From a virus: 33,629 bases of DNA. Made by a program: the position numbers and the translations under genes. Positions 22,814-29,337 of this stretch are shown one piece after another. The notes below the pieces were generated by a model. That model made no database searches. It worked only from the letters and a program-made list of their open reading frames with translations, and was not told the origin of the DNA. The DNA lies in IMG/VR virus record IMGVR_UViG_3300031576_000216, positions 1 through 33,629 of that record; one strand, written 5' to 3'. Each line of letters starts with the position of its first letter. Within the stretch, counting starts at the first letter, position 1.

Positions 22814-23031
22814 TGGCCCAGGATCCGGATAGTGGTGCGAAAGCCCAACAATGTGTCCTTTGCCATGGTTCGAGGGACCGAGGGTGCCCCCTCTGTCATG
22901 GATTTTCGCCCACGATAAAAGTTGAAACGGTCATGTCCTGTAACTGCCCGCGCGATATGATCTGGAGCAAAGGATGCCAATGCGGCGCGTTTAAGATGGA
23001 GATGGCGGCAAGGAAAACGAGGCGCGCATGA
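22813..23031 (+). CDS. zinc-ribbon-like protein (72 aa)
   Basis: Starts in a TGATG overlap with the amidoligase. Three Cys groups: C-V-L-C-H-G (residues about 14-19), C-P-L-C-H-G (25-30) and C-N-C-P with C-Q-C-G further on. The repeated C-x-x-C-H-G resembles DnaJ-type CxxCxGxG repeats, and also a heme-binding C-x-x-C-H motif, but no signal peptide is present, so zinc is more likely. The C-terminus is basic (KTRRA). Possibly an adaptor or chaperone-like component of the ligase operon; unproven. Confidence 0.65.
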   Translation: MAQDPDSGAKAQQCVLCHGSRDRGCPLCHGFSPTIKVETVMSCNCPRDMIWSKGCQCGAFKMEMAARKTRRA

Positions 23032-23282
23032 ACTGGTCTCGGCTCGAATTCTTCAGCGGGATTCTCGTCGGTGGAACACTTGTCGGTATCGTGGCGGGCG
23101 CCGAGCACAGCGATCACCAGAAACGCCTTCGGGGTGTCGAGGCCGCATTAGAGGAACGCGCGCACCTCATCGACTGTAACAAGGCGCTTGAGATGAGCCA
23201 CGATCTTCTCAATGCACAGGTCGCGTTGATGCGGTCCGGGGCACCGTGTGACGTACCCCAAGGGGTGGAGATAGAACCATGA
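23028..23282 (+). CDS. single-pass membrane protein with coiled coil (84 aa)
   Basis: ATGA overlap at its start. One hydrophobic segment at residues about 8-24 (FFSGILVGGTLVGIVAG) is followed by a charged helix (KRLRGVEAALEERAHLIDCN). The topology would leave a short N-terminus and a 55-residue coiled coil on the other side of the membrane. The C-terminus ends G-V-E-I-E-P. Similar in build to the left-edge protein of the late operon. It may anchor the pathway to the membrane or belong to lysis functions; no family assigned. Confidence 0.6.
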   Translation: MNWSRLEFFSGILVGGTLVGIVAGAEHSDHQKRLRGVEAALEERAHLIDCNKALEMSHDLLNAQVALMRSGAPCDVPQGVEIEP

Positions 23283-23428
23283 CGATTCTTAAACCGTGCA
23301 CCTGTCAGCACGAATACCAAGATCGCCGCTACGGGCGCGGGCTCCGCGTACACAATGCAACGAAGGGGCCGGCGCGTAGTGGGGCGCCGGGCTGGCGCTG
23401 TACGGTATGCGGACTGGAGAAGACATGA
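23279..23428 (+). CDS. small zinc-ribbon protein (49 aa)
   Basis: ATG 23279 overlaps the previous stop (ATGA) and the frame closes with TGA at 23426. The protein reads as a compact zinc ribbon: K-P-C-T-C-Q-H-E-Y-Q-D near the start, then G-R-G-L-R-V-H-N and G-W-R-C-T-V-C-G at the end. Small phage proteins with the pattern 'C-x-C-x-H-x-x-Q-D ... G-x-R-x-H-N ... R-C-T-V-C-G' are widespread and of unknown function, which supports this as a real gene despite its size. Confidence 0.65.
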   Translation: MTILKPCTCQHEYQDRRYGRGLRVHNATKGPARSGAPGWRCTVCGLEKT

Positions 23429-23577
23429 TTTATCCCCGCGCCGTCGAAATGACCCCTTGGCGCGAGTTGCTTCGGCGGATCGAGGCGCGGCACCAGCGCG
23501 CGCGGAATTGGGCGTTTCTGCGCGGGATTTTGTTCGGATTTAGCGTCGGGGTTCTCGGAATGTGGTTCCAACGATGA
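23425..23577 (+). CDS. small basic membrane protein (50 aa)
   Basis: ATGA overlaps at both ends tie it to its neighbours. The first 30 residues are basic (LLRRIEARHQRARN). A hydrophobic Gly/Phe-rich segment follows at residues about 29-46 (WAFLRGILFGFSVGVLGMWF), ending QR. Probably a single-span inner-membrane protein with a cytoplasmic basic N-terminus. Function unknown. Confidence 0.55.
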   Translation: MIYPRAVEMTPWRELLRRIEARHQRARNWAFLRGILFGFSVGVLGMWFQR

Positions 23578-24074
23578 AAGGGAAGGTGATGGCTATGCTC
23601 AAACGACTCTACCTCGCGATCATGCTTGCGCTCGGCTTCGGTGGCCCTGCGTGCGGGGTGCTGGATCTGGACGGGAAGGGCTCCGACAAACAGGACTTCA
23701 CCTGGACCAACTTCGACGGCACCTACATCGGCGACGTAGACGTGACGGTGACGTTCGGAAACGAAACCGACACCGCCGTCTACGAAGACGCCGAGTGGAT
23801 CGTGAACCAGGTGGGGCTCGGCCTTTCCTGGCTCGGCGTTCAGGGCTGGGTCAACGGCGACGTGATCGTTTTCTCCTCTGAAATCGAACGTTCTGTCTGG
23901 GGAGACAAGGACCATCCCTACGTGAAAGTTACCTACAGTGGGTCGGGCAACGAGGACACCGCCGAGATCCAGATGGACGTGGAATACATCTTGGAGGGCG
24001 GCGCCCATACGGGGGGTGGTCGTTATTTCTACGTGTTCAAGGACTTCCAGCGGGTGACCTATTTTCCCCAGTGA
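23574..24074 (+). CDS. exported beta-rich protein with signal peptide (166 aa)
   Basis: ATG at 23574 overlaps the preceding stop; ATG 23589 or 23595 are alternatives with GGGAAGG upstream. The N-terminus is a signal peptide: basic MKGKVMAMLKR, hydrophobic LYLAIMLALGFGG, then P-A-C-G. The Cys after G-P-A makes an imperfect lipobox, so lipidation is doubtful. The mature part is acidic and beta-rich (GTYIGDVDVTVTFGNETDTA). Codon use is very GC3-rich (about 85% over the first 60 codons by hand), unlike the neighbouring ligase genes, hinting at a separate origin. Possibly a periplasmic or cell-surface protein, perhaps an infection-modifying (moron-like) gene. Confidence 0.6.
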   Translation: MKGKVMAMLKRLYLAIMLALGFGGPACGVLDLDGKGSDKQDFTWTNFDGTYIGDVDVTVTFGNETDTAVYEDAEWIVNQVGLGLSWLGVQGWVNGDVIVFSSEIERSVWGDKDHPYVKVTYSGSGNEDTAEIQMDVEYILEGGAHTGGGRYFYVFKDFQRVTYFPQ

Positions 24075-24085
24075 ATCGAAAAGCG

Positions 24086-24173
24086 GCTAACGTGGCGGAA
24101 CCGGTAGACGCGAACGTGGTCACCCCACGTTGCCCCCGCGAGGGGCCTGTAGGTTCGAATCCTATCGTATGGC
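24086..24173 (+). tRNA. class II tRNA-like gene, Leu-type body, putative anticodon CAC
   Basis: Parts: acceptor 24086-24092 with 24166-24173 (A24169 bulged); D-arm GCG/CGC (24095-24097, 24109-24111) with a Leu-like loop containing CCGGTAGA; a six-bp anticodon stem AACGTG/CACGTT around loop GTCACCC (24119-24125, T33 present, anticodon CAC at 24121-24123); long variable arm GCCCC/GGGGC (24132-24146); T-arm GTAGG-TTCGAAT-CCTAT (24149-24165). No CCA is encoded. CAC would read the Val codon GUG, but valine tRNAs lack a long variable arm, so the body and anticodon disagree. Position 37 is C rather than a purine. It could be a degenerate tRNA or a specialised one. It lies inside the amidoligase operon. 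Confidence 0.55.
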
Positions 24174-24175
24174 CC

Positions 24176-24276
24176 GCGGCAAGTCAGGTGTAGGGGATGC
24201 AGGAACGCGAAATGCCGCAACCTCCCGGCGTTTAATGCGTGGTGCCTGTAGCGGTTCGACTCCGCCTTGTCGCCCA
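24176..24276 (+). ncRNA. tRNA-like RNA with 12-bp acceptor/T helix and long hairpin
   Basis: Begins two bases after the previous RNA. GCGGCAAG (24176-24183) pairs with CTTGTCGC (24266-24273, one G-U), stacked on a four-bp T-stem GCGG/CCGC with a canonical TTCGACT loop (24251-24265). CCA follows at 24274-24276. Between lie a small TGTA-GGGGA-TGCA hairpin (24189-24201, D-arm-like) and a 13-bp hairpin (24205-24217 with 24226-24240, AA bulge) with an eight-base loop CAACCTCC. No normal anticodon arm is found. The 8+4 helix resembles unusual class II 'allo-tRNAs' and tRNA-Sec, but the centre does not. Could be a tRNA mimic, a processed guide/scaffold RNA, or a decayed tRNA. Confidence 0.4.
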
Positions 24277-24283
24277 GAGTGGA

Positions 24284-24358
24284 ATGGAAACAATGATATT
24301 TTTACTGTGGCTTTATCTCGTTGCGTGGATCATTTTCTTCGTCTCGACGGAGGTTTGA
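24284..24358 (+). CDS. possible 24-aa membrane peptide
   Basis: A short frame just after the tRNA-like genes: ATG 24284 (or 24293) to TGA 24356. It encodes METMIFLLWLYLVAWIIFFV followed by STEV, almost purely hydrophobic, as in tiny phage membrane peptides. The ribosome site is weak. Its stop precedes the ATP-grasp start by four bases, and the SD of that gene lies inside its end, as in coupled genes. Could be real or the product of chance; it is also a candidate substrate for the adjacent ligases because of its free Glu near the C-terminus (speculative). Confidence 0.35.
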   Translation: METMIFLLWLYLVAWIIFFVSTEV

Positions 24359-24362
24359 CCAA

Positions 24363-25115
24363 GTGAGACGCGTTCTCGTAACCTGTGGCCGACGCTCCGA
24401 GTCCGCTACCGCCCTCGTTGCAGCACTTAACGCGGCCGGCGTAACGGCGGTTCGAAAACTGAACCTGGCGCGACAACCGGGCGCGAATTCCTTGGTAGTT
24501 AACTGGGGTACGATTGTTTTGCCGCCGTGGGAGGCGAACGGAGCGAAGGTTTTGAACTTGGTGCTGGCGGTTAACAAGTGGGAAGAACTTAAAACGCTGT
24601 TTGCGGGCGGAATTCCAACGATCCCGTTCATTAAACCGTGGGATACCTATGCCGGTGGAGTCGCCTTTTCCACGGATGTTTGGCTGCCGCGCAGTCTTCA
24701 TCATCACGGGGCGTCAGATTTGCGGCGTTTAAGAGCGGGGCGCGCCTTTCTTACGCGGCGTCTAACCTTCACCAAGGAATTTCGGGTGCATGTTTTCGAG
24801 GGGAAAAGCATTCGCGTCGGGCGGAAGGCCCCCAGGCCCGGCGCTACGGTTCATCCTTGGATTCGTAGCTATGCGACCGGATGGGATATCCTCTATGATA
24901 CCGCTGCGGTACAGGGAATGCGGAGCGGGTGGCGCGAGATCGCAAAGCGCGCCGTGGCCGCGCTGGACTACGATTTTGGCGCCGTTGACTTGGCCATCGA
25001 GGCCGAAACTAATCGGGCCGTGGTACTCGAAGTGAACAGCGCGCCGGGCCTGGATACGCCGGCCACCGCGCAGGCGTACGCACGCCACATCGCCGCTGTG
25101 GCTCGGGGGGACTAA
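24363..25115 (+). CDS. ATP-grasp ligase (250 aa)
   Basis: An ATP-grasp fold enzyme of the carboxylate-amine ligase superfamily. GTG 24363 is preferred because GGAGG lies nine bases upstream. Motifs: K-P-W-D-T-Y (residues 91-96), E-F-R-V-H-V-F-E-G (139-147, typical of the RimK-like group), D-F-G-A-V-D-L (204-210) and V-L-E-V-N-S-A-P-G-L-D (221-231), which gives the metal-binding Glu-x-Asn pair. It activates a carboxylate as acyl phosphate and joins an amine. At 250 residues it is short for the fold. It overlaps the next gene by TAATG. ATP-grasp plus amidoligases plus glutamine amidotransferase is the gene set described for phiEco32-like phages, so it probably acts in the same peptide-building pathway. 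Confidence 0.85.
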   Translation: MRRVLVTCGRRSESATALVAALNAAGVTAVRKLNLARQPGANSLVVNWGTIVLPPWEANGAKVLNLVLAVNKWEELKTLFAGGIPTIPFIKPWDTYAGGVAFSTDVWLPRSLHHHGASDLRRLRAGRAFLTRRLTFTKEFRVHVFEGKSIRVGRKAPRPGATVHPWIRSYATGWDILYDTAAVQGMRSGWREIAKRAVAALDYDFGAVDLAIEAETNRAVVLEVNSAPGLDTPATAQAYARHIAAVARGD

Positions 25116-27010
25116 TGGCCGTTGTCCTGAAATTGCCGTGCCTTCCCGGATGTTCGACGCCGCCTGCCCTGTTAGGCTACGTGAAGGGGGGGCATGTTCC
25201 AAGTGCTAGTGGAAATGGGCAGATTTGCTGGGCGCATCTCGGCGAGTTTTTGATGTGTCGCGTTTGCCGTTTCGCAGTATCCGAAAAAAACGCCCACGTC
25301 CGCAAACGAAAAGGGAAGGACGGCAGAACCGTTTGGCAGACGATTTGCCGGTGCTGCTGCCGGAGCTGCGAGCTGCGGCCAACGCGCCCGGCGCTCGGCC
25401 CCAAACCGGACGACTGGAGCAGCCTGGCCCTACGTCCGAATCGTGTCGCCTGCCCCAATTGTCACGAAGTCACACTACCCGCAGCCTACAATATCCGAGG
25501 GGCGACCTGCCATAGCTGTGCGCTAGGTGTCGGGCGTTGTGACAAGTGTGCAGATTGGATGGGTACAAATTCAGGATGTACGGTTCAAGTTGCGGCACAG
25601 CCTGGACAGCCGCCGGACCTAGGGCGCGAACATCTGAGTCAGCGTTGGTGTGAGAAACACGCCGAGATCCAAAGGGCACCTACCTGCAAAGAGTGTAAGG
25701 CACATCTCATTGACCCCACCGGTATAGTTATGGTTGAGGGCGGGGCCATCTTTTGTCAATTTTGTGCCCCACTTTACGTCTGGCGCTGCGCTACCTGTCA
25801 TAAAATAAAAGAGGCGACGATCGTTCACAACGACGTCTATTCGCTTGCGCCATTGCCACCTCTTGAGCCGCGGCTACCTGGGGGCTTGTGCCGTGGGACT
25901 TGCAGCGAGGGCAGACGGAGATGTGCAGCGTGCCGACGAGTAGAGATCTTGCCGGGATTGATTACGCCGCCCATCCTTTTATGCGGTAGTTGCAACAACG
26001 AGTTCCGGCGCTGCACCGGATGTGGTGACCTTATCGAGCGCCCCCGCCTGCGTTGCAACGGCTGCACCGTGATTCAACTACATACCGCCAGGGCGCCAGC
26101 GGTGATAGGATGGCTCGGTACCCCGAAATGTCACGTTAATTGCGTGTCCACTGGGGCCGTTAACCACAAAATTCCGCCTGCCGGCTGTACGTTTAACGGG
26201 ATCTATTTCGGCGTAGAACTAGAGGTCGAGGTGCGCGCGGGTGACGTGGAGGAATACGCCGCGAAGGTTTTGAGTCTTCTTCCTAAGAAGGTGATCGTAA
26301 AGCGCGATGGGTCGTTGACACGGGGTTTCGAGATCGTTTCCGGGCCGGCAGTATTGATGTGGCACCGAACCGGATGGGACCCGTTGTTTGAATGGAACGA
26401 TCGGGAACGCGTTCTGCTCAGCCACGACGCACCTAAAGCAACGTGTGGGTTGCATGTTCACGCTAGTCGTGGCCCGCTTGGTGGGTTGCAAATTGCAAAG
26501 ATGGTTCACTTCTTGCACGCTCCGGAGAACCGCCGCTTCGTCGAGATCCTGTCCGGCCGCCCGGCCGGACACTTTCAGGACTACCTGACCCCCAAAGGCT
26601 GGTTTCTAGGGGCAAAAGACGTAAAGTGGGGCGGGCTTAACGACGGAGATCGGAATGCCGTACGCTTGGTGCAGACCAACCGACCAACCGGGCAAGAGTT
26701 CTGGTCGTTGCGCCGCGACGGACATCGTTACACGGCGCTGAATCTTACTAATTACGATACCATCGAATTCCGGCTGTTCCGCGGAACTATGAAACGCGAG
26801 ACCTTCTTAGCGCGGCTTGAGTTTTGCGCCGCGCTAATCCGGTGGTGTCAAACGGCGGGTGCCGGTGTTCGAGAACTTCTATGGGAGAAGTTCGTGGAGT
26901 GGTTCAGGAACAATTCCGGACGACAGGAATACCCGTGGTTGAACGGGTACCTGGCGCGAGCGGGATACGTCCCGAAACTCGTCGAGAGCCCGAGAAGGGC
27001 GGCCGTCTAA
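25115..27010 (+). CDS. amidoligase with large multi-zinc-finger N-terminus (631 aa)
   Basis: Residues 1-350 contain at least twelve C-x-x-C pairs, including CRVC, CPNC, CHSC, CDKC, CKEC, CQFC, CATC, CAAC, CGSC and CTGC, spaced like successive treble-clef or LIM-like fingers, about six zinc sites. From residue 360 the amidoligase (Pfam 'putative amidoligase') begins: Y-F-G-V-E-L-E-V-E (364-372, GxExE), K-R-D-G-S-L-T-R-G-F-E-I-V-S-G-P, C-G-L-H-V-H-A-S (His pair) and T-I-E-F-R-L-F-R-G-T (about 549-558). It is ATP-dependent and forms amides on a carboxylate. The zinc array may hold substrate or RNA. Linked by overlap to both neighbours. Such a long finger array fused to an amidoligase is striking; I do not know a precise precedent. 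Confidence 0.8.
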   Translation: MAVVLKLPCLPGCSTPPALLGYVKGGHVPSASGNGQICWAHLGEFLMCRVCRFAVSEKNAHVRKRKGKDGRTVWQTICRCCCRSCELRPTRPALGPKPDDWSSLALRPNRVACPNCHEVTLPAAYNIRGATCHSCALGVGRCDKCADWMGTNSGCTVQVAAQPGQPPDLGREHLSQRWCEKHAEIQRAPTCKECKAHLIDPTGIVMVEGGAIFCQFCAPLYVWRCATCHKIKEATIVHNDVYSLAPLPPLEPRLPGGLCRGTCSEGRRRCAACRRVEILPGLITPPILLCGSCNNEFRRCTGCGDLIERPRLRCNGCTVIQLHTARAPAVIGWLGTPKCHVNCVSTGAVNHKIPPAGCTFNGIYFGVELEVEVRAGDVEEYAAKVLSLLPKKVIVKRDGSLTRGFEIVSGPAVLMWHRTGWDPLFEWNDRERVLLSHDAPKATCGLHVHASRGPLGGLQIAKMVHFLHAPENRRFVEILSGRPAGHFQDYLTPKGWFLGAKDVKWGGLNDGDRNAVRLVQTNRPTGQEFWSLRRDGHRYTALNLTNYDTIEFRLFRGTMKRETFLARLEFCAALIRWCQTAGAGVRELLWEKFVEWFRNNSGRQEYPWLNGYLARAGYVPKLVESPRRAAV

Positions 27011-27939
27011 TGTGTATCATCGCGTTAAAAACGGCGGGGGGCCGGTTAACGGAAGATATGCTCCGCGCCTGTTTTACCTCGAACAAGGACGGCGCGGGTT
27101 ACGCCACGGCCATAATCAACGCCAAGAAAGACTACTCCATCTACCTCAAAAAAGGATTTTTTACATTCCCAAAATTCTACAAGGAATACGAGTCCGATAT
27201 TACCGACAAGCATACGGCGCTCGTCCACTTTCGGATCGCTACCCATGGCGAAATCGGGGAAGACAATTGCCACCCGTTCAAGTTCGCGGCACACGGGCAC
27301 GAATACGCCGTCGCGCACAACGGCGTGCTGGGGGCCTTCTCCAATCAGGTGTGCGGGAGCAAGTCCGATACCCGGCTATTCGTTGAACGAGTTATCGTCC
27401 CGCTCGCGCAGAAGGACCCGCGGTTTTTCACGAATCGACGTATGCACGACGCCTTGTCCGCCGCAATCGGCAGTTACAACAAGGTCGCCCTCCTCCGCGA
27501 CGACGCTAAATACGTGCTCTTGAATGGGGCGAAAGGGGATTGGGTTGACGGGGTGTGGTTCAGCAACGGGAGCTACAAGCCCTGGCCTCGGTACACCGCA
27601 TCAAGTTTGGCCTACTATGATGGCGATGACGACGATCAGTGGAGTGGGCAGCGCGCGCCGAACCCACTAGATAGGTGGATCGACGGGATGCAGGCTTGTA
27701 GAGCAGGATATAGCTACGATCCCACTATCGGGGAGAATTATCGCCGCGGTTTCCTCGATGAAATTGTTGTCTTCGAGAAATATTCCGATTTCCGGCAGGG
27801 AAAGAAGACGGCGCTTCACCCAACTAAGCCTTATGATCCCCCCGCGGATCACGAAGGTCATAAACGCTACCACACCGGGTGGCTGTGGGGCTTATGGATT
27901 GCAGCCCCGGTTAATAGTAACGGAGGATATCTACAATGA
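27010..27939 (+). CDS. class II glutamine amidotransferase (309 aa)
   Basis: ATG 27010 overlaps the previous stop. Cys2, exposed after Met removal, is the Ntn-type nucleophile. Conserved class II motifs: H-F-R-I-A-T-H-G (residues 73-80), N-C-H-P-F (86-90), A-H-N-G-V-L (102-107) and S-D-T-R-L-F (119-124). It hydrolyses glutamine and supplies ammonia, or hydrolyses gamma-glutamyl groups, for amide formation by a partner ligase. No synthase domain is attached; the C-terminal 150 residues are unassigned. The partner is presumably the amidoligases just upstream. An ATGA overlap follows with the 310-aa gene, with GGAGG upstream of it. Confidence 0.88.
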   Translation: MCIIALKTAGGRLTEDMLRACFTSNKDGAGYATAIINAKKDYSIYLKKGFFTFPKFYKEYESDITDKHTALVHFRIATHGEIGEDNCHPFKFAAHGHEYAVAHNGVLGAFSNQVCGSKSDTRLFVERVIVPLAQKDPRFFTNRRMHDALSAAIGSYNKVALLRDDAKYVLLNGAKGDWVDGVWFSNGSYKPWPRYTASSLAYYDGDDDDQWSGQRAPNPLDRWIDGMQACRAGYSYDPTIGENYRRGFLDEIVVFEKYSDFRQGKKTALHPTKPYDPPADHEGHKRYHTGWLWGLWIAAPVNSNGGYLQ

Positions 27940-28868
27940 CCCCATACGTGGGATCGCAGAAAACAAACCACACGCATGAGGACTTCGAGCGGGCCGATAT
28001 GAATTGTTTGGCCTGCCGAAAGCGTTTGATCCGCACATTCCACAAGAAGCATCTCGCCGAAGCGGAAGCGTTTAACATTAGCTGCCTGGTTTGCGATCAG
28101 CGCCGGGGTGAGGCGCGTGAGCCTTCGAAAGTAGGGGGCCGTTTGACAAAGAAAGAACGGCGCGCAGCGAAGGCGAGGTTAAAGGAACTGCGCGCTGAGG
28201 CGAAGAAAACGGGGGGTGAAAAAACCATGACCCCGTGGTCTCCGGCGAAAGTCTCCGATGATGAAGCCAACATGGCCTTTATTATGATGTTGTCGGTACG
28301 CGATCCCGTTTTTCTAGAGCCGATGGCACGAACCTTGCGCCACTGGTTGGATGACAAGATGTCGGCGTTGCGCGACGCAGTTCGGGAAGAGGAGAAAGTT
28401 AACGAGCCCACGCCAGCCCCGGCAATATTGTTACCGCCGGCCCCCGAGACCGTCACGAACCTTCCGTTTGGGAAAAGGCTCGGTCCAGAACACACCCATG
28501 GGACGCGTTTTCGTTATGTAAGCAGCTGCCCCGCTTGTTACGTTGAGGTGCGTGGGAAGCCGGAGCCGCAGCAACGCGCCCTGTCACTGGTTTCCGATCC
28601 GACGATTGCCGAGGCGGCTATGGAAGGAAATCGCCAGATAACCCTCATCGGGATTGCCGACAGCGAATTCGATGAGGACCCACTGATGAACTTCAAAGCC
28701 ATGGCGTGCGGGCATATCTGGATCGGGCGCCTGACCGATAACGCGCTGTGGTGCCCGCGCTGCAAGTCCAAGCGGACCGGCGGACTACATGGTTGGCGCA
28801 TCCGAAATATGGAGGATCCCGATGTCAAAGCATTCCTCGAATTCGAAAAAGCGGCGCGTACGAGTTAA
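27936..28868 (+). CDS. multi-zinc-site protein of unknown function (310 aa)
   Basis: ATG 27936 with GGAGG eight bases upstream. Cys pairs: C-L-A-C (residues about 24-27), C-L-V-C (50-53), C-P-A-C (near 199), then C-G-H ... C-P-R-C (about 250-270). A basic Lys/Arg-rich helix follows the second pair (KKERRAAKARLKELRAEAKK). A proline-rich linker near residue 155 separates N- and C-terminal parts. It is translationally coupled to the amidotransferase, so it is likely in the same pathway. The basic helix and zinc sites suggest nucleic-acid contact. It may be two fused small proteins. Confidence 0.65.
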   Translation: MTPYVGSQKTNHTHEDFERADMNCLACRKRLIRTFHKKHLAEAEAFNISCLVCDQRRGEAREPSKVGGRLTKKERRAAKARLKELRAEAKKTGGEKTMTPWSPAKVSDDEANMAFIMMLSVRDPVFLEPMARTLRHWLDDKMSALRDAVREEEKVNEPTPAPAILLPPAPETVTNLPFGKRLGPEHTHGTRFRYVSSCPACYVEVRGKPEPQQRALSLVSDPTIAEAAMEGNRQITLIGIADSEFDEDPLMNFKAMACGHIWIGRLTDNALWCPRCKSKRTGGLHGWRIRNMEDPDVKAFLEFEKAARTS

Positions 28869-29157
28869 CCTCGCCACAAAGGTCGCGATCCCATCGGATC
28901 TGGAGCGGCAATGCGCCGGATGCGGCGAGTTCTTCACACCTTCCTCGGAGGGACAGATGGTTTGTGAAGATGCGTGCCGACCGTTAGCGAATCATGTGCG
29001 GTCCACCGCCGAGGAGCATTTTGCGGAGCGGGCGCGGACTTACCCTGGATTGGGTCAGGTTCCGCGGCCAACGCAGATTAATCCTAGGCTGCCCAACCCT
29101 TTAACGTGGGTCGTTACCGACGCCGATCTGCGCGACTGGGTCAACACGCCCCGTTAA
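28822..29157 (+). CDS. zinc-finger protein (111 aa)
   Basis: ATG 28822 with GGAGG six bases upstream, inside the 3' end of the preceding gene (47-base overlap). A C-A-G-C pair near residue 30 and a second C-E-D-A-C give a C2-C2 site. The N-terminus is Lys/Arg/Ser-rich, the middle is helical and acidic, and the C-terminus ends D-W-V-N-T-P-R. The last gene of the coupled operon; a minus-strand gene lies downstream. Unknown function. Confidence 0.6.
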   Translation: MSKHSSNSKKRRVRVNLATKVAIPSDLERQCAGCGEFFTPSSEGQMVCEDACRPLANHVRSTAEEHFAERARTYPGLGQVPRPTQINPRLPNPLTWVVTDADLRDWVNTPR

Positions 29158-29337
29158 AATCGGGGCCTCCTGCGACACCCGTAAATGCCATTCTTCGTGA
29201 CAAACTGGACAGGACCCGTTAGCATGGATCAGGTTTTGTAGCGCCGTGAATTTCGTCCCGCATTTGGGACACGCCCACCGCAGACACCATTGGGTTTGTA
29301 TCTCTTCCACGCAATAAGTATACCATGGCGGGGCCAC
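29101..29337 (-). CDS. antisense-oriented zinc-ribbon protein (78 aa)
   Basis: The only likely minus-strand gene in the right half, filling a 167-base gap in plus-strand coding. The product has a textbook zinc ribbon: A-C-P-K-C-G-T-K-F ... S-C-P-V-C-H-E-E-W. It starts at ATG 29337 (GGTGG nearby; the start would overlap the ATPase gene by 13 bases) or at GTG 29310. Its 3' end overlaps that of the 111-aa zinc-finger gene by 57 bases. The clean pair of CPxC knuckles argues against a chance frame. Its TATACT, seen from the minus strand near 29321, could be a -10 element. Confidence 0.45.
   Translation of the reverse strand: MAPPWYTYCVEEIQTQWCLRWACPKCGTKFTALQNLIHANGSCPVCHEEWHLRVSQEAPILTGRVDPVAQIGVGNDPR

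Noticed and set aside
22813-23031. C-x-x-C-H motifs as cytochrome c heme sites
   Set aside because: No signal peptide or export context; the repeated Cys pairs fit zinc binding better.
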